From Mimachlamys varia (Eukaryota > Mollusca > Bivalvia > Pectinida > Pectinidae): a DNA stretch of 64,000 nt. This document shows, one piece after another, positions 35,951 through 49,166 of this stretch (position 1 is the first letter of the stretch; every line of letters begins with the position of its first letter). Location: positions 23,497,001-23,561,000 of the forward strand of contig OX392538.1 in assembly GCA_947623455.1 (NCBI GenBank), read 5' to 3'. The position numbers and the translations under genes are program-made. Under the pieces are notes generated by a model, which was not told where the DNA came from, did no database searches, and saw only the letters and a program-made list of their open reading frames with translations.

Positions 35951-37682
35951 TACATTGATGTACTTTTTTCCAGGGAGTACTTGATGTGATTCAAATATTC
36001 AATTTTATAAATTAAAAAAATAGTTACGTTTCATTTAAAAATGTAAATGTGTGTGAATCAATACAATTGGTATTTTCACTAAACATATGAATAAAAATAC
36101 TTAATTTTTTTTCAGTCCCAGGCAAGTTCCAATTTACCCGGTCAAGTTACGCTGTGAACAACGAAAACGCTGGAACAGTAAAATTACAGATCGACAGAAT
36201 ATCCGGAGTACTCAATAAAGTCACTTTGTACTGGAAATCCACTGGTTTCACGGCTGCACAAAACAGTGACTACAAAGGTGCATCGGGGTCCATAACGTTT
36301 AATGTTGGTAAACAATTGAAATCCATCGTTATTCCCATCGTAAACATTAAGGTAAATTTATAATTAGATGCTTACTATATTAGTCGTATCATGACAAAAT
36401 CTAGAAAACTTCATTTCTGTAAACGTACAATTGTTCTCAGCAATCTTATCTTAGCGATTTTTGCGCTGAAAGCATTCCGCTAAATAAAGATTTCGCTAAT
36501 TATAGTTTCTGTATATCGTTTTCTAAAGCAAATATTGCGAGTGCGACAAGTCATCATTGCGCTTATTTGTTTAATTTCGGGCATGCGCTAAAATTTGGTC
36601 GCGCCAAAACAAGATAGTTATCAGTATAATTATTTTGCAATTCATGTGCCATTTCAATTAAGCTGAAACATAATGAGTGATTTCTATTTGAACAGATCTT
36701 TGACAAAACTGAATTGTTCAATGTGACCTTGCCATCAGCTAGTTCTGGAGAACTACTTGCACCCGGCGTATAACAGTCGTAACAATAAAAGCTGATGATT
36801 GTAAGGCAATTTTGTTTCAAAAGTATATGCATAATGGCAAAATTAAATTGTTCGTGGCGTGGATTTTTTGTTTTATTTCGCTTTAATTAAATGCCTGAAA
36901 ATTTATTACACGATAACATATTGACACATGAAATACTTTATACGTGATTATTTTGACCATACAAAACAATTAAGAACAAACTCAAAGGCGATGTAAAACT
37001 ATGTCGGCATACAATTCACGATAGTCATCGTTATATAATCACCAGACACCACTCTATTACTGAACCATGTCCGTTACTGATACAATATACTAAGGACGTA
37101 TACTGCAGTACTAGAATGCACAACTAAATTGATTTGTATATTCCAATTTCATTTTATCTATATCGTTCTTTAGACACTCTATGTCTCTAAATTTAACTTT
37201 TGGTACTACATTAATCATTTCGTTATACAAATGCTATTAATATTCCGTTTACCAGGATTAACAGATATGTATCTGATCAGTTCCAGTGGAACATCCATTT
37301 TCTTTATCAATAGCATCATGTATTCTGTTGAAGTATTCTGGTTTGGTTTTATCAAACTCGGTCGGGAGGTTCTTTCGTAGTTTTCCATTATGTACAGTAA
37401 CGTTTTGGCATACTGACAACGTGAATACTTCTTCAACAAACATTTTCACTCGCCAAAATACCAACTTTTAAAGTAAAGTATTTTTCAATGACGTACGAAA
37501 TTGACTAAAATGCGGACATGCCACTGATGCAACATCAGGCTGTTTACCGTCTCTCAGATACTGTACTTATTTATAAAATCGCAATCATGGTGTTGTAAAC
37601 AACAATTCTATTGATTACCCCATTTCAAATCAGGCCATATATTAGCAAACAAAGTATTGACATAACAGTAACATTTCATAAA

Positions 37683-38155
37683 TAAAATAAATAAATAAAT
37701 ATACAATATTTGATACAGAGCTCTATCTAGCTAACGCAAGCCACTCTAAAGCGCTTTACATTGCAAAGATACACCATTCTTATGCAATCAATACAATTAA
37801 CACATACAGTTCTATCATATACAATTCTGAGGAGATCGCAGGAGCTGCCTTATCAGGCGCTAAATACTTGTCCTATACCACCAGGCTAATATCTCAATAT
37901 GTGTGTGTATGTATGCGTGTGTGTTGGAGATGAATTATGTGTTCTGTTTGTAGTGGGACCGTGTTTCCAACGCTACATCACAGATACTGCAACACCCATC
38001 CAATACCATTTTATACTCCAATTGAGTTGTTGGAGTTGTGTGGGTTGGAGAAAAACACTAAATGTTCCATGCGTATGACGATTGCGGGGATCTAACCCCG
38101 GCCGCCTGCATGGAAGGCCGGAGTGTTAACCACTCGACCAATCCGCCCATGGTCG
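37683..38155 (-). mobile_element. tRNA-derived SINE, second copy
   Basis: Same family and orientation as 17,441-17,935, with the B-box side TCTAACCCC and A-box side AACCACTCGACCAATCCGC at the right end. The left end is an AAATAAATAAATA microsatellite. Unit I has the empty site near 5,885 (TTTCATAAAAGCAG). The insertion therefore followed the duplication. Confidence 0.7.
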
Positions 38156-39039
38156 AGTGGGAAATAATTTGTTTATATGTATGTGTTCAGTGTTTGTGTG
38201 CATGTGTGTTAAAATGTTGTGTGCATGTGTGTTACAATGTTGTTAGTTTTTTGGTGCAAAAGAAGGTTAATTTATTTATCAATTTATGACAATTCATATA
38301 TTGTTTTCTTCGTTTTGACTTTTACATTACAGTATCGTGAGCTAGGATGTAGCATAATTATAGTTTAATGCTATTTGAAAGTGAAAGTAGCATCCTATAG
38401 TTGACCCTTAAATGATTTTGTTTTCAGTTTTGCCAATACCAGATATTCAGGGGGGATTCTAAATCACTGTTTAATGGTATTCCAGGGGGAATCACATACT
38501 TTTTAGCTTAATTTCTACCCCTGGTATACCTTACAAATTTGGCGAAGAACCAAACAAGCATTGTATTTGGCGGTCAAAAATCATGACAATTGATACAATT
38601 TGAGTTAAGCACGTCCTCAAATATTAAAGCATGTTTCTTATCATTCTCAAATATTGAGTCCGTTCTCAACTATAATTTGAGACTGAACTCTTAAGAAACT
38701 TCAAGATACACTTTTTTATGAAGATACATTGAAACATGTTTATGACAAATGTATGGCTACCACATTGTGTTATCAATTACCAGGCGAGCGCCCTATCATC
38801 TGAATGTCATACATTTGTAACGAAATATGCTTACAACTAGCTAATTTCTTTTTTCCTTAGCGAGTCGTTATAAACGTGTTTTACTGTACTCTTTATTTAA
38901 AGCATATGCTAAAAGTTAAGAATTGAGAATATTCGATCTTTTGGGGTCAGATACAATGGAGAGGTATCATAGTATTGTGCCGTACAAACTTCGGTCTGGC
39001 TCGGAACAGATACTTAATACAGGATTTCCGTGATACATT

Positions 39040-39475
39040 TCAGTCGGTTTGGAAATGTGGCTTTCATCAGAACATGACCTCATTTAGGGCACTTTTAAAA
39101 CAAAATGGCGGCAAAATCGAAGAATTCAATGACAGTAAGCAAGTTGAAAAGTATTGTGTTCGAAAGAGGATTCACAAGTAAAAATAAAAAACAAGGGACG
39201 TTAGTAAAATTATCTGAATTCGCTGATTAACGGACTTCTTCACAGTTCTTGTTATCGGGGTTTCCTCCACGGATATATTATTTTAGGTTGTTGCTTTTAT
39301 GACTGTGAGTTGCACATGTAGGCAAAAACACCATGACTATGTTTTAGAGTCTGTACCTGTACTTCCCATTTTGACCTGAAGCGGCCTAAAATGAACGATT
39401 GAATCTAGCCGTCATTCGGTCGTCAGTGCCGCCATTCTGAAGTGCCCTTGATACTTCGTGGCCACATGACCAAAC
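39040..39475. mobile_element. TIR element with SAP-like ORF, unit III
   Basis: Third copy of the element at 6,766-7,209. The left arm is GGTTTGGAAATGTGG and the right arm GGCCACATGACCAAACC. Confidence 0.5.
39105..39230 (+). CDS. Small SAP-like ORF, unit III
   Basis: A 41-residue ORF with MTVSKLKSIVFERGF and GTLVKLSEF. It matches the unit I ORF with a few substitutions and the same start and stop. The retained frame may reflect recent duplication rather than function. Confidence 0.3.
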   Translation: MAAKSKNSMTVSKLKSIVFERGFTSKNKKQGTLVKLSEFAD

Positions 39476-39945
39476 CAACATTTTCTAACTCTGCTTCAAA
39501 AGAGTTATTGTTTCTTGGTGACGCTGTATTACATATCGAATAAATATGTATTCAGTATTGCCTTATTGGTAAAATCTTTTTATCTTCGTCAAACATGACG
39601 AATATCTTATATTTCACATTCCTGGTTCAGATTAAGCGTGATAAAAACACTCCAATGCAGAATGGATAAATATAATAAGACTAATACTGAAATAGTTCAG
39701 TAGATTACATGAACTGTATCACGGTTGCATAATGGCTTACACTATATGCAGCTATTCAAATGTAAAAATAAAATATACTTCAAAGTTACATACTGTTAAG
39801 ATAACAGGTGTTTACATCTGGATTACGTATACAAGAATGAAATATTTCTCGATTCTATTCAAACAGATGATCGGATTATATATACTAATCGTTTTACATA
39901 AACTTAGAATCGCATTAGGTACTATCAAAGTCATGTGACTTTTGG

Positions 39946-39953
39946 TATAAATA
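39946..39953 (+). promoter_or_regulatory. TATA box of gene C
   Basis: TATAAATA, 37 bases before the start codon, same promoter as genes A and B. Confidence 0.65.
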
Positions 39954-39989
39954 TAGCGAACTAGCAAGCGATATTCAACAGTCGTCAAG

Positions 39990-42900
39990 ATGTTCCAACA
40001 AATACCAACTTTGGGTTTTTGTTTCACGCTCTGCGTCCTGTCGTTGATCGCCACAACAGGTATGTATATTGTTTCTGTTTTATGTAGCTTGTGATATGCT
40101 AAAACTGTCTGGTAACCGTACATTCTATATCATTAACAAACACAAAAACAGGCGCTTCATATATATTTATTTGAATATGTTTATATTGAAGCTCTGAAAT
40201 TATATAAAAATACTGTTAAATACAATTAGAATATTATAAAGCAGGAAGTTTTTGTCCTGTTTTGAATTCGCTCTCTCCAATGTACAAAGATTTGATCCTT
40301 ATCATCATTGTAATATGAGACGCAAGCCTGTGTTTGTAAAATGTTCAACATGTCTTAAATTCACCCTTCCATTATTGGGCGAAAAGAGCAAAAACATGAG
40401 GGCGAATAACTCCTGTTTTGCAGAACGTTTACATCAAATTTTAATCTTATATATATATTATTAAATCAATACCTGCTGTACTGGAGTTGTTTATTATTAA
40501 TGGTAATGTATGACACAATCATGTTACAGAGGCAACCTATCAGCCAAGGTGTTGTACAGGTTCAACTCTTATCTACGGAATATGTGTGTGTAACAGAGGA
40601 TACCATCCTGATAGCAGTCACCGCTGTGTCGGTAAGATCATCACCGTACATACTCAACCGTAATCATTTTTCATCTCATAAATCGAGTTTATAAAGTAAA
40701 CTTTACAAATACCAGTTACATCTTTTATTACATTTTTACCAGTGAAATATCAGAAAATATCAGCTTGATAAAACTTATATCATCACTGCTTATATCACAA
40801 ATAGTGATGATATGAGTTTCGGTCCGATATCAATGCGTTAAATATCTGATATGTAACGGGAAACCATTGAATAGCCTCGGTTTATTATCTTTTTACCAGT
40901 GAAATAACAGAAAATATCAACTTGATACAATTTGCATCATCACTGCTTTTATCATCAGTATATGAAATATTATATTATCACTAGTATAAGTTTCGGTCCG
41001 ATATCATTGCGCACTATTTGTATACAACTTTTTTCGTTATTCTAGAAACAAATCATATTAAGTACGAAAATTAAAAACCTTTTTAGTATTTTGGAAATTA
41101 ATAGATATCTGATGGATTTTATTAATATATTTTCAATATAACTTCATCCTGTGGCGTATTATTATTATATAAGCTTTTGGCACTCCGTTCCGATCAGTTG
41201 TAACCGCAAATTTTAAAACTCGTAACTCATAGGGCAGATATTTTTCTAATATTTTCACTTGTGTTACACACTCTTGAAAATATAAAAAAAATCAGCCATA
41301 CTGGTGAAATATATTTGATATTAAACGGGAAACCATTGAATAGCCTCTATACATCTTTGGACAGTAACATTTCACTATCATCAAGTAACTGGGAAGTTAA
41401 ACAGAAATTAAGGTTAGTTTGAGATGACAAGATTGAATCCTTCAATTTTAAGACATATTTGTATCTTAAAGAATCAACGAATCAATTTACGCAATAGAAA
41501 ACAAAGAAATCGTGTTTTATATGATTTCTGTTTTTCAAACACCCAAGCGGCGTAAAGAGCTGCCGGGTTTTGATTTGTAAACACTTTGTGCACTTCCGCT
41601 GCTTCCCCATGCTTGAAAGCGTTCTTGGAAATCAAGGCAGTATATACTGTCTACACCATTTAATAAAACAATATATTAAATGCAGAAGAGAGATACAAAT
41701 TATTCTAACTTTGCATGAATATATTTATGCCTTGTACTTTTGTGGCAATATTGCAACTTTCCATTAAGTCAACGGGATAATTGTGAAAGGCCAAGTTATA
41801 AAATAATAACAAATAAGTCCAGGTATGCCTACTTTGTTCTCAAGTGTTTGTTTTTTTTGTCAGTAAGTCATTTTCTTCACAAACAAATAATGTGTCCTGC
41901 AGCTATGCCATATTTTCTTGTTAATTTTGTATAGTATTAAGAACATTTTAGAAGAACGAGTATTTAAGCTTCTGCATGGTTGTGTGATACCATTGTGTTA
42001 TAACAGTCATAATATAAAACGGACATTAAAATATATGCTGCCCTTTCAATATTTTTGTTATTTGCATATGCTTTTAGAAAGACCAGCATTCCAATTTGCA
42101 AAAACAAGTTATACAGTAAAAGAGAGCGTTGGTAATGTGAACCTCCAAGTCGATAGAATACCCGGAGGAGGACTCTTTAAAGTAATTGTTTACTGGAGTG
42201 CAACAGCTTTAACAGCTAGATTTGGGAGTGACTACGGACTTGCTTCTGGGAGCGTTACATTTGAAGCTGGTGTAAAATGGAAATCCATCCAAATCCCCAT
42301 AAAAAACGACCAGGTTAGTTTTGTATAGATGAATATTTGAATTTTATTCAATATGCATAACTTCTATGACCAAAATGTATGAAATAAAATCTAGAAAAAC
42401 AGGAAATATTTTGTTTACAGAACAAGAATTCAAGAAATGAATCTGTAACAGAATTAGGAGACATAAGCTAAGAACTGGATTTTGTTATTGACACGACAAT
42501 GCATATATTGAAGATACAAGATAGCTTGCATCGGAAATGATCTTCGGTTGATATTCAATTAATTATTTTTTTTCGTATAGATCCCTGAAAGCACTGAACG
42601 GTTTAAAGTGACCTTAACGTCAGCGAAACCCGGAGGGGAGATCGGACCCCGCATTGTAACCACGGTAACAATCGAGGATGACGATAGTAAGTATCACTTA
42701 CAATGTTAAGACTCTATAAGTATATCATCTTTTCAATATCTGTCAAAAATAACTTTCGTAAAATCTATCAATTGACATAAAGAAAGATAGTTACAATTAA
42801 ACAAATGAAAAAGTCTACTTTTCATAACGTGTTTTTGTCTTTTTTTTAAAACCAAAATTTTGTGTTTAGCAAATTTGCTCTTTTTTATTTTGTAGCTAGT

Positions 42901-44114
42901 GCACGATTTAAACCATTGTCAGATACCAGACATAATATCTAATGACCTTTAAGCTATGTGTTTGCCCTTCAATAATTACTGTTATATATTTGCAATTGCC
43001 TTTAGAAATTGCCAAATTCCAATTTGCACGAACAAGTTATACAGTAAAAGAGAGCGTTGGTATTGTGAAACTCCAAGTCGATAGAATACCGGGTGGAGGA
43101 CTCCATAAAGTAACTGTTTACTGGAGAACAACAGATTTAACGGCTAGATTAAACAGTGACTTCAAAGGTCGGTCTGGGACCATTGTATTTGGAGTCAATG
43201 AAAGATGGAAAAATATCATTATCCCAATCGTAAACGACAAGGTAAGTTTTGTAGAGATAATTCTAAGGCATGTTTTCAAAATACATAACTTCGTAAACTT
43301 CTATGCATGAAATAATATCTTGAACAAAATAGTTTGCTTACAGTAAAAACATCAAAAAATGTTTTTTTGAATGGAATCAAACATGTACTCTAAGAATAAT
43401 TACTGAATTCTGTATCTGACCCTACAATATAACTACAATAGAGTTATCGAAGATACCAGACGCGCATGCATTCGAAATCAAATTTGTTTGTGGGCATTTA
43501 AATAACTCAATCCATTTGTACAGTTCTATGAAAAGACTGAACAGTTTAAAGTGACATTAACATCAGCAAGACCCGCAGGGGGGATCGGACCCCGAAGTGA
43601 AACCAGGGTAATAATTCAGGATGACGATAGTAAGTATTAAACTACGGTATGACGACCCAATAAGTTTAACTTCTATTACATATCTGTCTAAAGAGTACTT
43701 TTGCATAATGATGTACTGAGATTTTCATTTGAATTCTTAACCGGGCATCTTTTTAATATGCAGTTATGTATGTATGATGATGTCTTTAATAACTAGATCA
43801 TACACAAGAACTTGCAGAGATATGTCGTCGCCTTGTTTTATAGTGTTATGTTACCTGATTCTTTCAGTTCCAATGCTTGCGCAAATCGAGTTCTTGATTA
43901 ATAAAAGAGCTCATTTGAAAAGATAAACATGACGAGATATGTGGACAATTGTTATATCTTAATTGTTTCTATTTCAGAACCCTGTGGAGGAATATGCTGG
44001 AAATACAAAAACTCGTACTGTAACACTAACACCAACAGATGTGTTTGTAAAGCCAACTACCGTGGAGATCCGTACCACGGAGGATGCAAGTGTAGCGGTG
44101 GTGGAGGTTATTAG
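39990..44114 (+). CDS. Gene C: secreted EGF-like / double Calx-beta protein
   Basis: Exons: 39,990-40,059, 40,530-40,631, 42,078-42,313, 42,581-42,686, 43,006-43,241, 43,524-43,629 and 43,978-44,114. The joined 993 nt are open (330 aa), with the same phases as A and B. It is the most diverged paralogue: exon 3 reads KESVGNVNLQ, exon 4 IPESTERFKVTLTSAKPGG, exon 5 KESVGIVKLQ, and exon 7 CNTNTNRC, which removes the NTS glycosylation sequon of A and B. All Cys and the DDD ends are kept. Intron 3 is only 267 bp because the 850-bp element of A and B is absent. It is followed by AATAAA at 44,161. No lesion is visible. Confidence 0.87.
40735..41345. repeat. Foldback repeats in intron 2 of gene C
   Basis: Two trimmed tandem repeats closely matching those of gene B, each starting ACCAGTGAAATA and ending AACCATTGAATAGCCTC. 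Confidence 0.5.
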
Positions 44115-44160
44115 TCCGTCAAATCTCAATCTGTACAAGATTGTCAAGTGACTAAACCAA

Positions 44161-44173
44161 AATAAAATAAAAC
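44161..44173 (+). terminator. Polyadenylation signal of gene C
   Basis: AATAAAATAAAA begins 47 nt after the stop codon. Confidence 0.6.
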
Positions 44174-44394
44174 AAGAGTAAAGCCATCGAAATGTTTCTG
44201 TTTTATATGTGATTTTTTTCCATTTCTATGAAGACATTAAATAATAAATCTCAAATCTAGATACTTGAAAATCAACAGCTAATGCATCGTAAACAAGGGG
44301 ATCATCTACCTGGATAAGTTATATCTAAAACAACATTACAAAATACACTCGAAAAAAAGTCTAGGGAACAGACCCCAAAACCAATATTTTTAAC

Positions 44395-45230
44395 ATCATC
44401 TGCAAAGAAATAGGTATGTATATGGGGTTATCAGCTGTTTCTGAAGTGTGATTCAAAAAAGCATACACATGTGCTGCCCCTTTTAAATTCAGTAATAGAT
44501 ACAGTATGACGAAAAAATGAATTAAACTGCACCATACAGCTGTTTTGTCCTTCAGTGATAATTAGGGTCAAAAGGTGGAAATCCGAAATGTCTAAACTAA
44601 TGTACAAGCAGAAGGGTCAGGTGCATAAAACCCCTTTAATTTATAAATTTAGAAGTAAAATTATAACTAGTATTCTAGGGTTGTGGCTACACTCTTGAGT
44701 CAGTTATAGTATAAAAAAACTTCACTAGTCTCTTTCTACCCGATAATTGTACAAATACTTTAAAGGTGATTATATCAACAGTTTTAAAGTAGTAATGACC
44801 AAGGGGTTGTCTCCAAGGTCGGGACAGGCCACATAGACATTTGTGGAAGCATATATATATTCGCCATTTTGTTCTCAGCAATTGTAAACTGAAAACGTAC
44901 TGTCTTTTTCCAGTCACCTTTTAGCACAAAGTCAATTTTTGGCATATTAGCGCGATGATAAATTCGTCCCTGATAATAACTATGTAAGAAGCATACGATA
45001 CTCCAATTAGCACCACCATATTTTAGCGCGAAAAGTACCACGAAACTTACCGCGAAAATGTGTACGTTTACAGTATATATACATTGGTTATACATTCATC
45101 GAGAAATAGTCTGCATCTGTGTGTGATAGGAAGATGGACGTTTTTGAGTTTGCTTGTTAGTGTGTTTACTTGTTGTGATGACAATGGTGACTATGGTCTC
45201 ATTTTGAGGATTGATGCTTACTTGAATGTG
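44395..45230. other. First sequence beyond the duplication, no gene seen
   Basis: Homology to units I and II ends at AACCAATATTTTT (about 44,390), just before the Penelope relic would start. I recognise no exon or element in this stretch. Confidence 0.4.
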
Positions 45231-45400
45231 ACCAAGGATTAACATGGCGGGTGTCGTCGATGAAGCAGAAGACGCTGGTCTTATTCTCTTGTGCTTTTAC
45301 GAGAGTCTCCGTGTAAATCTTTCCTTTGTTCCTATTTTGCCCCTAGTTTAATCGATTTTGAGTTCGGACTATGGTTTTGTTGACGCTTTGGTATTCTTTT
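45230..45400 (-). repeat. Inverted copy of the AGCGTCTTCTG / TCCGAACTCAA repeat
   Basis: The reverse complement reads AAGGATTAACAT... in the opposite order of 4,085-4,160 and 15,270-15,330. CAGAAGACGCT lies near 45,270 and GAGTTCGGACTATGGTTTTG near 45,360. This shows that the two blocks belong to one element of at least 170 bp. Confidence 0.5.
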
Positions 45401-45476
45401 CTTTTGTTTATTGTTTATAAGGTGGGGGATATCAACTGTTTCCGAGTTGTAGTTGAGAAATGTGGTCCTATGTGTG

Positions 45477-45835
45477 GCAGTGTACAGAAGGCTTTTGTGG
45501 TCATGGGTGATATTTTTGTACAATGAATGACCCCTATAATAGCATGCCTATGAAAATATAAAAAAAAAATAAGGAGTAAAATTAGCTTAAGCATGATAAA
45601 GTGGACTTTGTGGACTTCACATTTGTAAAAAGAGAAAAAAAAATTTTGGCTAGAGATTAAAATTTGGACCCTTCCGAAATGGGTGTCTACACATGAAAAG
45701 CGAGTTTTACAGGAAGTGAAATTTCGACAACAGCATATGAGGGAAAATAGCGGAAAATCTAAGCGTACGACCTATGCTGGGACAGATATAATTCTGCAAC
45801 CAAATTAGTAAGCTTTAATTTTAGATAGAACTTAA
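45477..45835. repeat. Dispersed repeat shared with 60.35 kb
   Basis: About 355 bp (CAGTGTACAGAAGGCTTTTG through AGATAGAACTTAAG) recur at 60,349-60,706 in the same orientation with few differences. Confidence 0.6.
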
Positions 45836-46340
45836 GGCCATACCAATTTGATTAATTGTTCTTCGGAAAAGGATATTTAAAAATTGGAGCGAGTGGCGAA
45901 TTTTTTTTGTTTTTACAAAAATTTTGAATTCCTTAAAATTTCGAGCGAGCGGTAGTTTTCAAAAGGCTAAATCTTAGAATACGTGTTTGACTAGTAATAT
46001 AAAGTATCACCAAATAGTACACGTATTAAAACTGTTGTAGCGGTTTTTTTATTACTTCCATGGTACAAACTACTTGTATAATGAAGCTGTGCAATAAAAC
46101 AGCCTTTGGGAGAAAAGCTTTCTTAAATTACCTTCTTAATAGAAGACCCAAAGTCAGCCATTCAAGTTTAGTGATTGAACCAAAGTCGCAGGAAACACCT
46201 TTTAGCAACAACATTTTTTGTGGGTATTTAGATGCTTCTTTTCATGCATAATGCATATTTTATCGAATTGATATAAATTGATGATGACAAAATATATGTA
46301 TGATGTACCGCTATAAAACAAACACTGAAAGCTAGAAGTA

Positions 46341-46640
46341 CAGTTAGAATTACGGCCAAGTATCCACCTTGGTTCCGTTCGTTCTGCGGTCGGCCTGCGT
46401 GCGGTAATCGTTAGTCCACCGTTCGGGAAGCGTTCGTTCTCCGTCCGTCATTTGCGTCTGTTTCGTTCGTGTCGGCTGAACCGTTCCGTTCGTTCGTTCC
46501 GACAGTCCGTCCCGTTTTATTTTTTCATTCGGCATCTCCGTCCGGCTGCTCCGTCCGGCTACCCGTCAGGCTGCTCCGTACGGCCGTTTAGTTCGGTTAA
46601 TCCGTCCGGTTGATTCGTCCGGCCGTTTAGTTCGGCTGTT
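46341..46640. repeat. CpG-rich element with CCGT/TTCG simple units
   Basis: It starts with CAGTTAGAATTACGGCCAAG and then runs into CGTTCGTTCC- and CCGTCCGGCTGCTCC-type repeats. The same end sequence occurs inverted at 57,964-57,993 beside a second CpG-rich block. It is probably one mobile family in two orientations. Confidence 0.5.
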
Positions 46641-47110
46641 CCGTCTTTTTAGGTGAAGATGCGCGCGCAGTTTATTATCTCGAAAATTAAAATGGCTGTG
46701 TAACAGAAGATCTCACGCTTACCTCCAGAGTTGAGAGCCAGTGGCGGATCCAAGGGGTTTTCAGAAACCCCCCAGCATTTTCACACACAAAACAAGATTT
46801 TGAAGCATATACAGTCATATTTTATAGTTTCATGAATTCGTCTATACGATGCCTAAAAGCCTAGCCTGTCTCATCACTAACAATTAATTATGTTACCTGT
46901 GTTGTAAGAGCCAGTACAGGTAATATTTGCCCCATGACTAATCATTCATAGTGCCCCAAAGCCACAGCATTTTGTTATTTGTGATCCAGGTGTGATAATC
47001 CTATCCCCACCCCAGCGTATTCCCACTCAGCCAACATATCCTATTTTAGTATTTGTACAGAGCACAGGTAGTTACAGGGTGAGAACAATATAGGTACTAA
47101 TTACAGGCAG

Positions 47111-47985
47111 AGACGTATACGTCTGTTACAGGTAAGGCTATAGTCTGTTTTAAGAAAATGTCTAATTCTAGGTTCTATCTAAGCCCGTGATATCACCAGG
47201 GACGTACATATACGTCCTTGATTTCACATATATAAGTTTGCCTTGTATAACCTGAATTTGAGAGCCTTGCAAATGTCCATTAAACACGGAATTATATTTA
47301 CATAAGTCTGTGATGAAATTGATATTACTTTGCTTTTCCAGTTAGTCTCAATCAGCACTACATTTTACTGAGTACTGAAATATGCTCAGAAGGCAAGTTT
47401 GTGCATCTTAAAGTTAAGTTTTCTGCGGATACCCCGTACCCTCCTTGCGAGCAAAACAAATTCAATATTTTTTCCCCTTAAATAAAATCATGTCTGACAA
47501 TGTCTAAAGAATAAAAAGTTACTGAAATAATGTCACAGTGTATAATTTTCGTGTCTACAATTTCTGAGTTGGGGTGGGGGATGGGGGGCAGGTGGAGCAA
47601 TACCAAATTCAAATTGATTTTATTTCCCTTTTTTTTCACAAGATATTGCATAGAGAAAATATATTTATGTACAATATAATACCAGGGACATATACGTCCC
47701 TGATAATACATACAATTACATGTAGTGTAGTGTTCGTAGTCGATACACAGCACAGTTTCAAAATATTTCATTTCCATTTGTATCAAGGAGGACAAATCAT
47801 GCTGTTAATCATTCTTATAAAATAACACATTTTCATCAATGTTTTAATATTAGCTGTATCCATCAATACATGAAACTTAAAGGCCCAAAATACGTAACTT
47901 CAGGAAATTTTTCGTAATTATGAAAAATTCTGAAAAAAAATCCAGTTAATAACCAGAGACGTATAAATATATATATACGTCTCTG
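47111..47985. repeat. Four dispersed ACGT-cored palindromes
   Basis: AGACGTATACGTCT lies at 47,111-47,124. GGGACGTACATATACGTCCT lies at 47,198-47,217. AGGGACATATACGTCCCT lies at 47,684-47,701. CAGAGACGTA...TACGTCTCTG lies at 47,954-47,985. A fifth, longer one is at 55,472-55,522. The rest of this stretch is AT-rich and non-coding. Confidence 0.5.
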
Positions 47986-47999
47986 TAATAACCATGCAA

Positions 48000-49160
48000 A
48001 AGTATGTCTGAAACGAAGTAAACCTGAGCGGTTACTAACAAGAAACTCTCCACAGCAAAATCCAAAGAATTGAAAATAATTCAGGTGGGGCCCACTTCCA
48101 ACAACAAGCCGAAGTTAGAAGTCAGTTCAAAATGGACGCGTGTTTACAAATACCGAGTTTCAACTGCTGCTGTACCAGTAGCCGCGTAAGAATTCATCTT
48201 TAATATTGCTGATTTAACTTAATCTTAACTAAATCAATAAATATAAAAAGTTTTGCCGAAAGTTACGCATATTGGGCCTTTAATAAAATTTGGTCTTGAA
48301 CAATAGCATTTATCTATAAAGCATTCTATAAGCAGACAGTTTTGTACATTCAAGTAGATAATGAAAGTTGTCACTTTGGGCCGAAACCCCTTCCCGACAG
48401 GAGTCACACAGTGAAATTTTAAATAGTTAATTTCCTTAAAAAGGAGAAGAATTTTTGGTAATATCTAAGTACAAAAAATTACTGGGATATAGTTAGAATG
48501 CAGGATTTTTTGTCTACAGGTTGTATATCCCCTCAAAATTGTCTAGGGGAGATCTCCCACACCCCCTTGTATGTGACCTCAATGCCTCCCTTTCAGATAG
48601 CAGTTAATATGATATAAGCTTTATTTATTTTACAACAATTATGAAACAAGTTATCCAACTTATATTATTAATCACTCTTGTTGGCCCGCAGTTAATGCAA
48701 AATAATTTAATGAAAAAAATAGAATCCCCCCCCCCCCTTAGTGACAAAGGCTACGGAGTTGGAAAGATAAAGAAATCTATCGACCACACAATGGGAAAAT
48801 ATTGTATGCAAAAATATTTCAGTTTAAAAAGGTACTTATTCACCAACGTTGCAGTTTATATGAATTCCTATACCACATGTAATTTTTAGATAAATAAACG
48901 GAATAGGGAGGCTTTACTAGCATGGAGTTAGCATAACAATGATCGCTTTATATACAAATCGTTAGCCCTGTTGGATCAGTGTATTTTGTTTTATAAAATA
49001 ATGTCGGACCAAAAGTAATCGTGTTTAACATGTTATATGCTTATAATGGTCGAAGTACACATATTTATACATGTAAGTCGTGATTTACCCCCGAGGTAGG
49101 ACCTAGTACGATCTGATGTGAGGCATACACCAAATTAACAAACCGATAAGGCCCCTGCGC
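48000..49160. other. AT-rich non-coding DNA
   Basis: I see no exon, RNA gene or recognised element. Confidence 0.35.
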
Positions 49161-49166
49161 AAGTTA

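Larger units (their letters stand above)
33041..36800 (+). pseudogene. Relic Calx-beta paralogue, unit III
   Basis: A TATA box at 33,041-33,048 precedes the relic exon 1 ATG at 33,094, whose frame stops early. Calx-beta half-exons lie at 36,116-36,351 (236 nt, same protein as unit I) and 36,696-36,800 (105 nt, same one-base deletion and stop). The last acidic triplet is further damaged (KADD in place of KDDD). The lesions shared with unit I show that the gene was broken before duplication. Nothing resembling exon 2, a second domain or the Cys-rich end was found. Confidence 0.7.
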
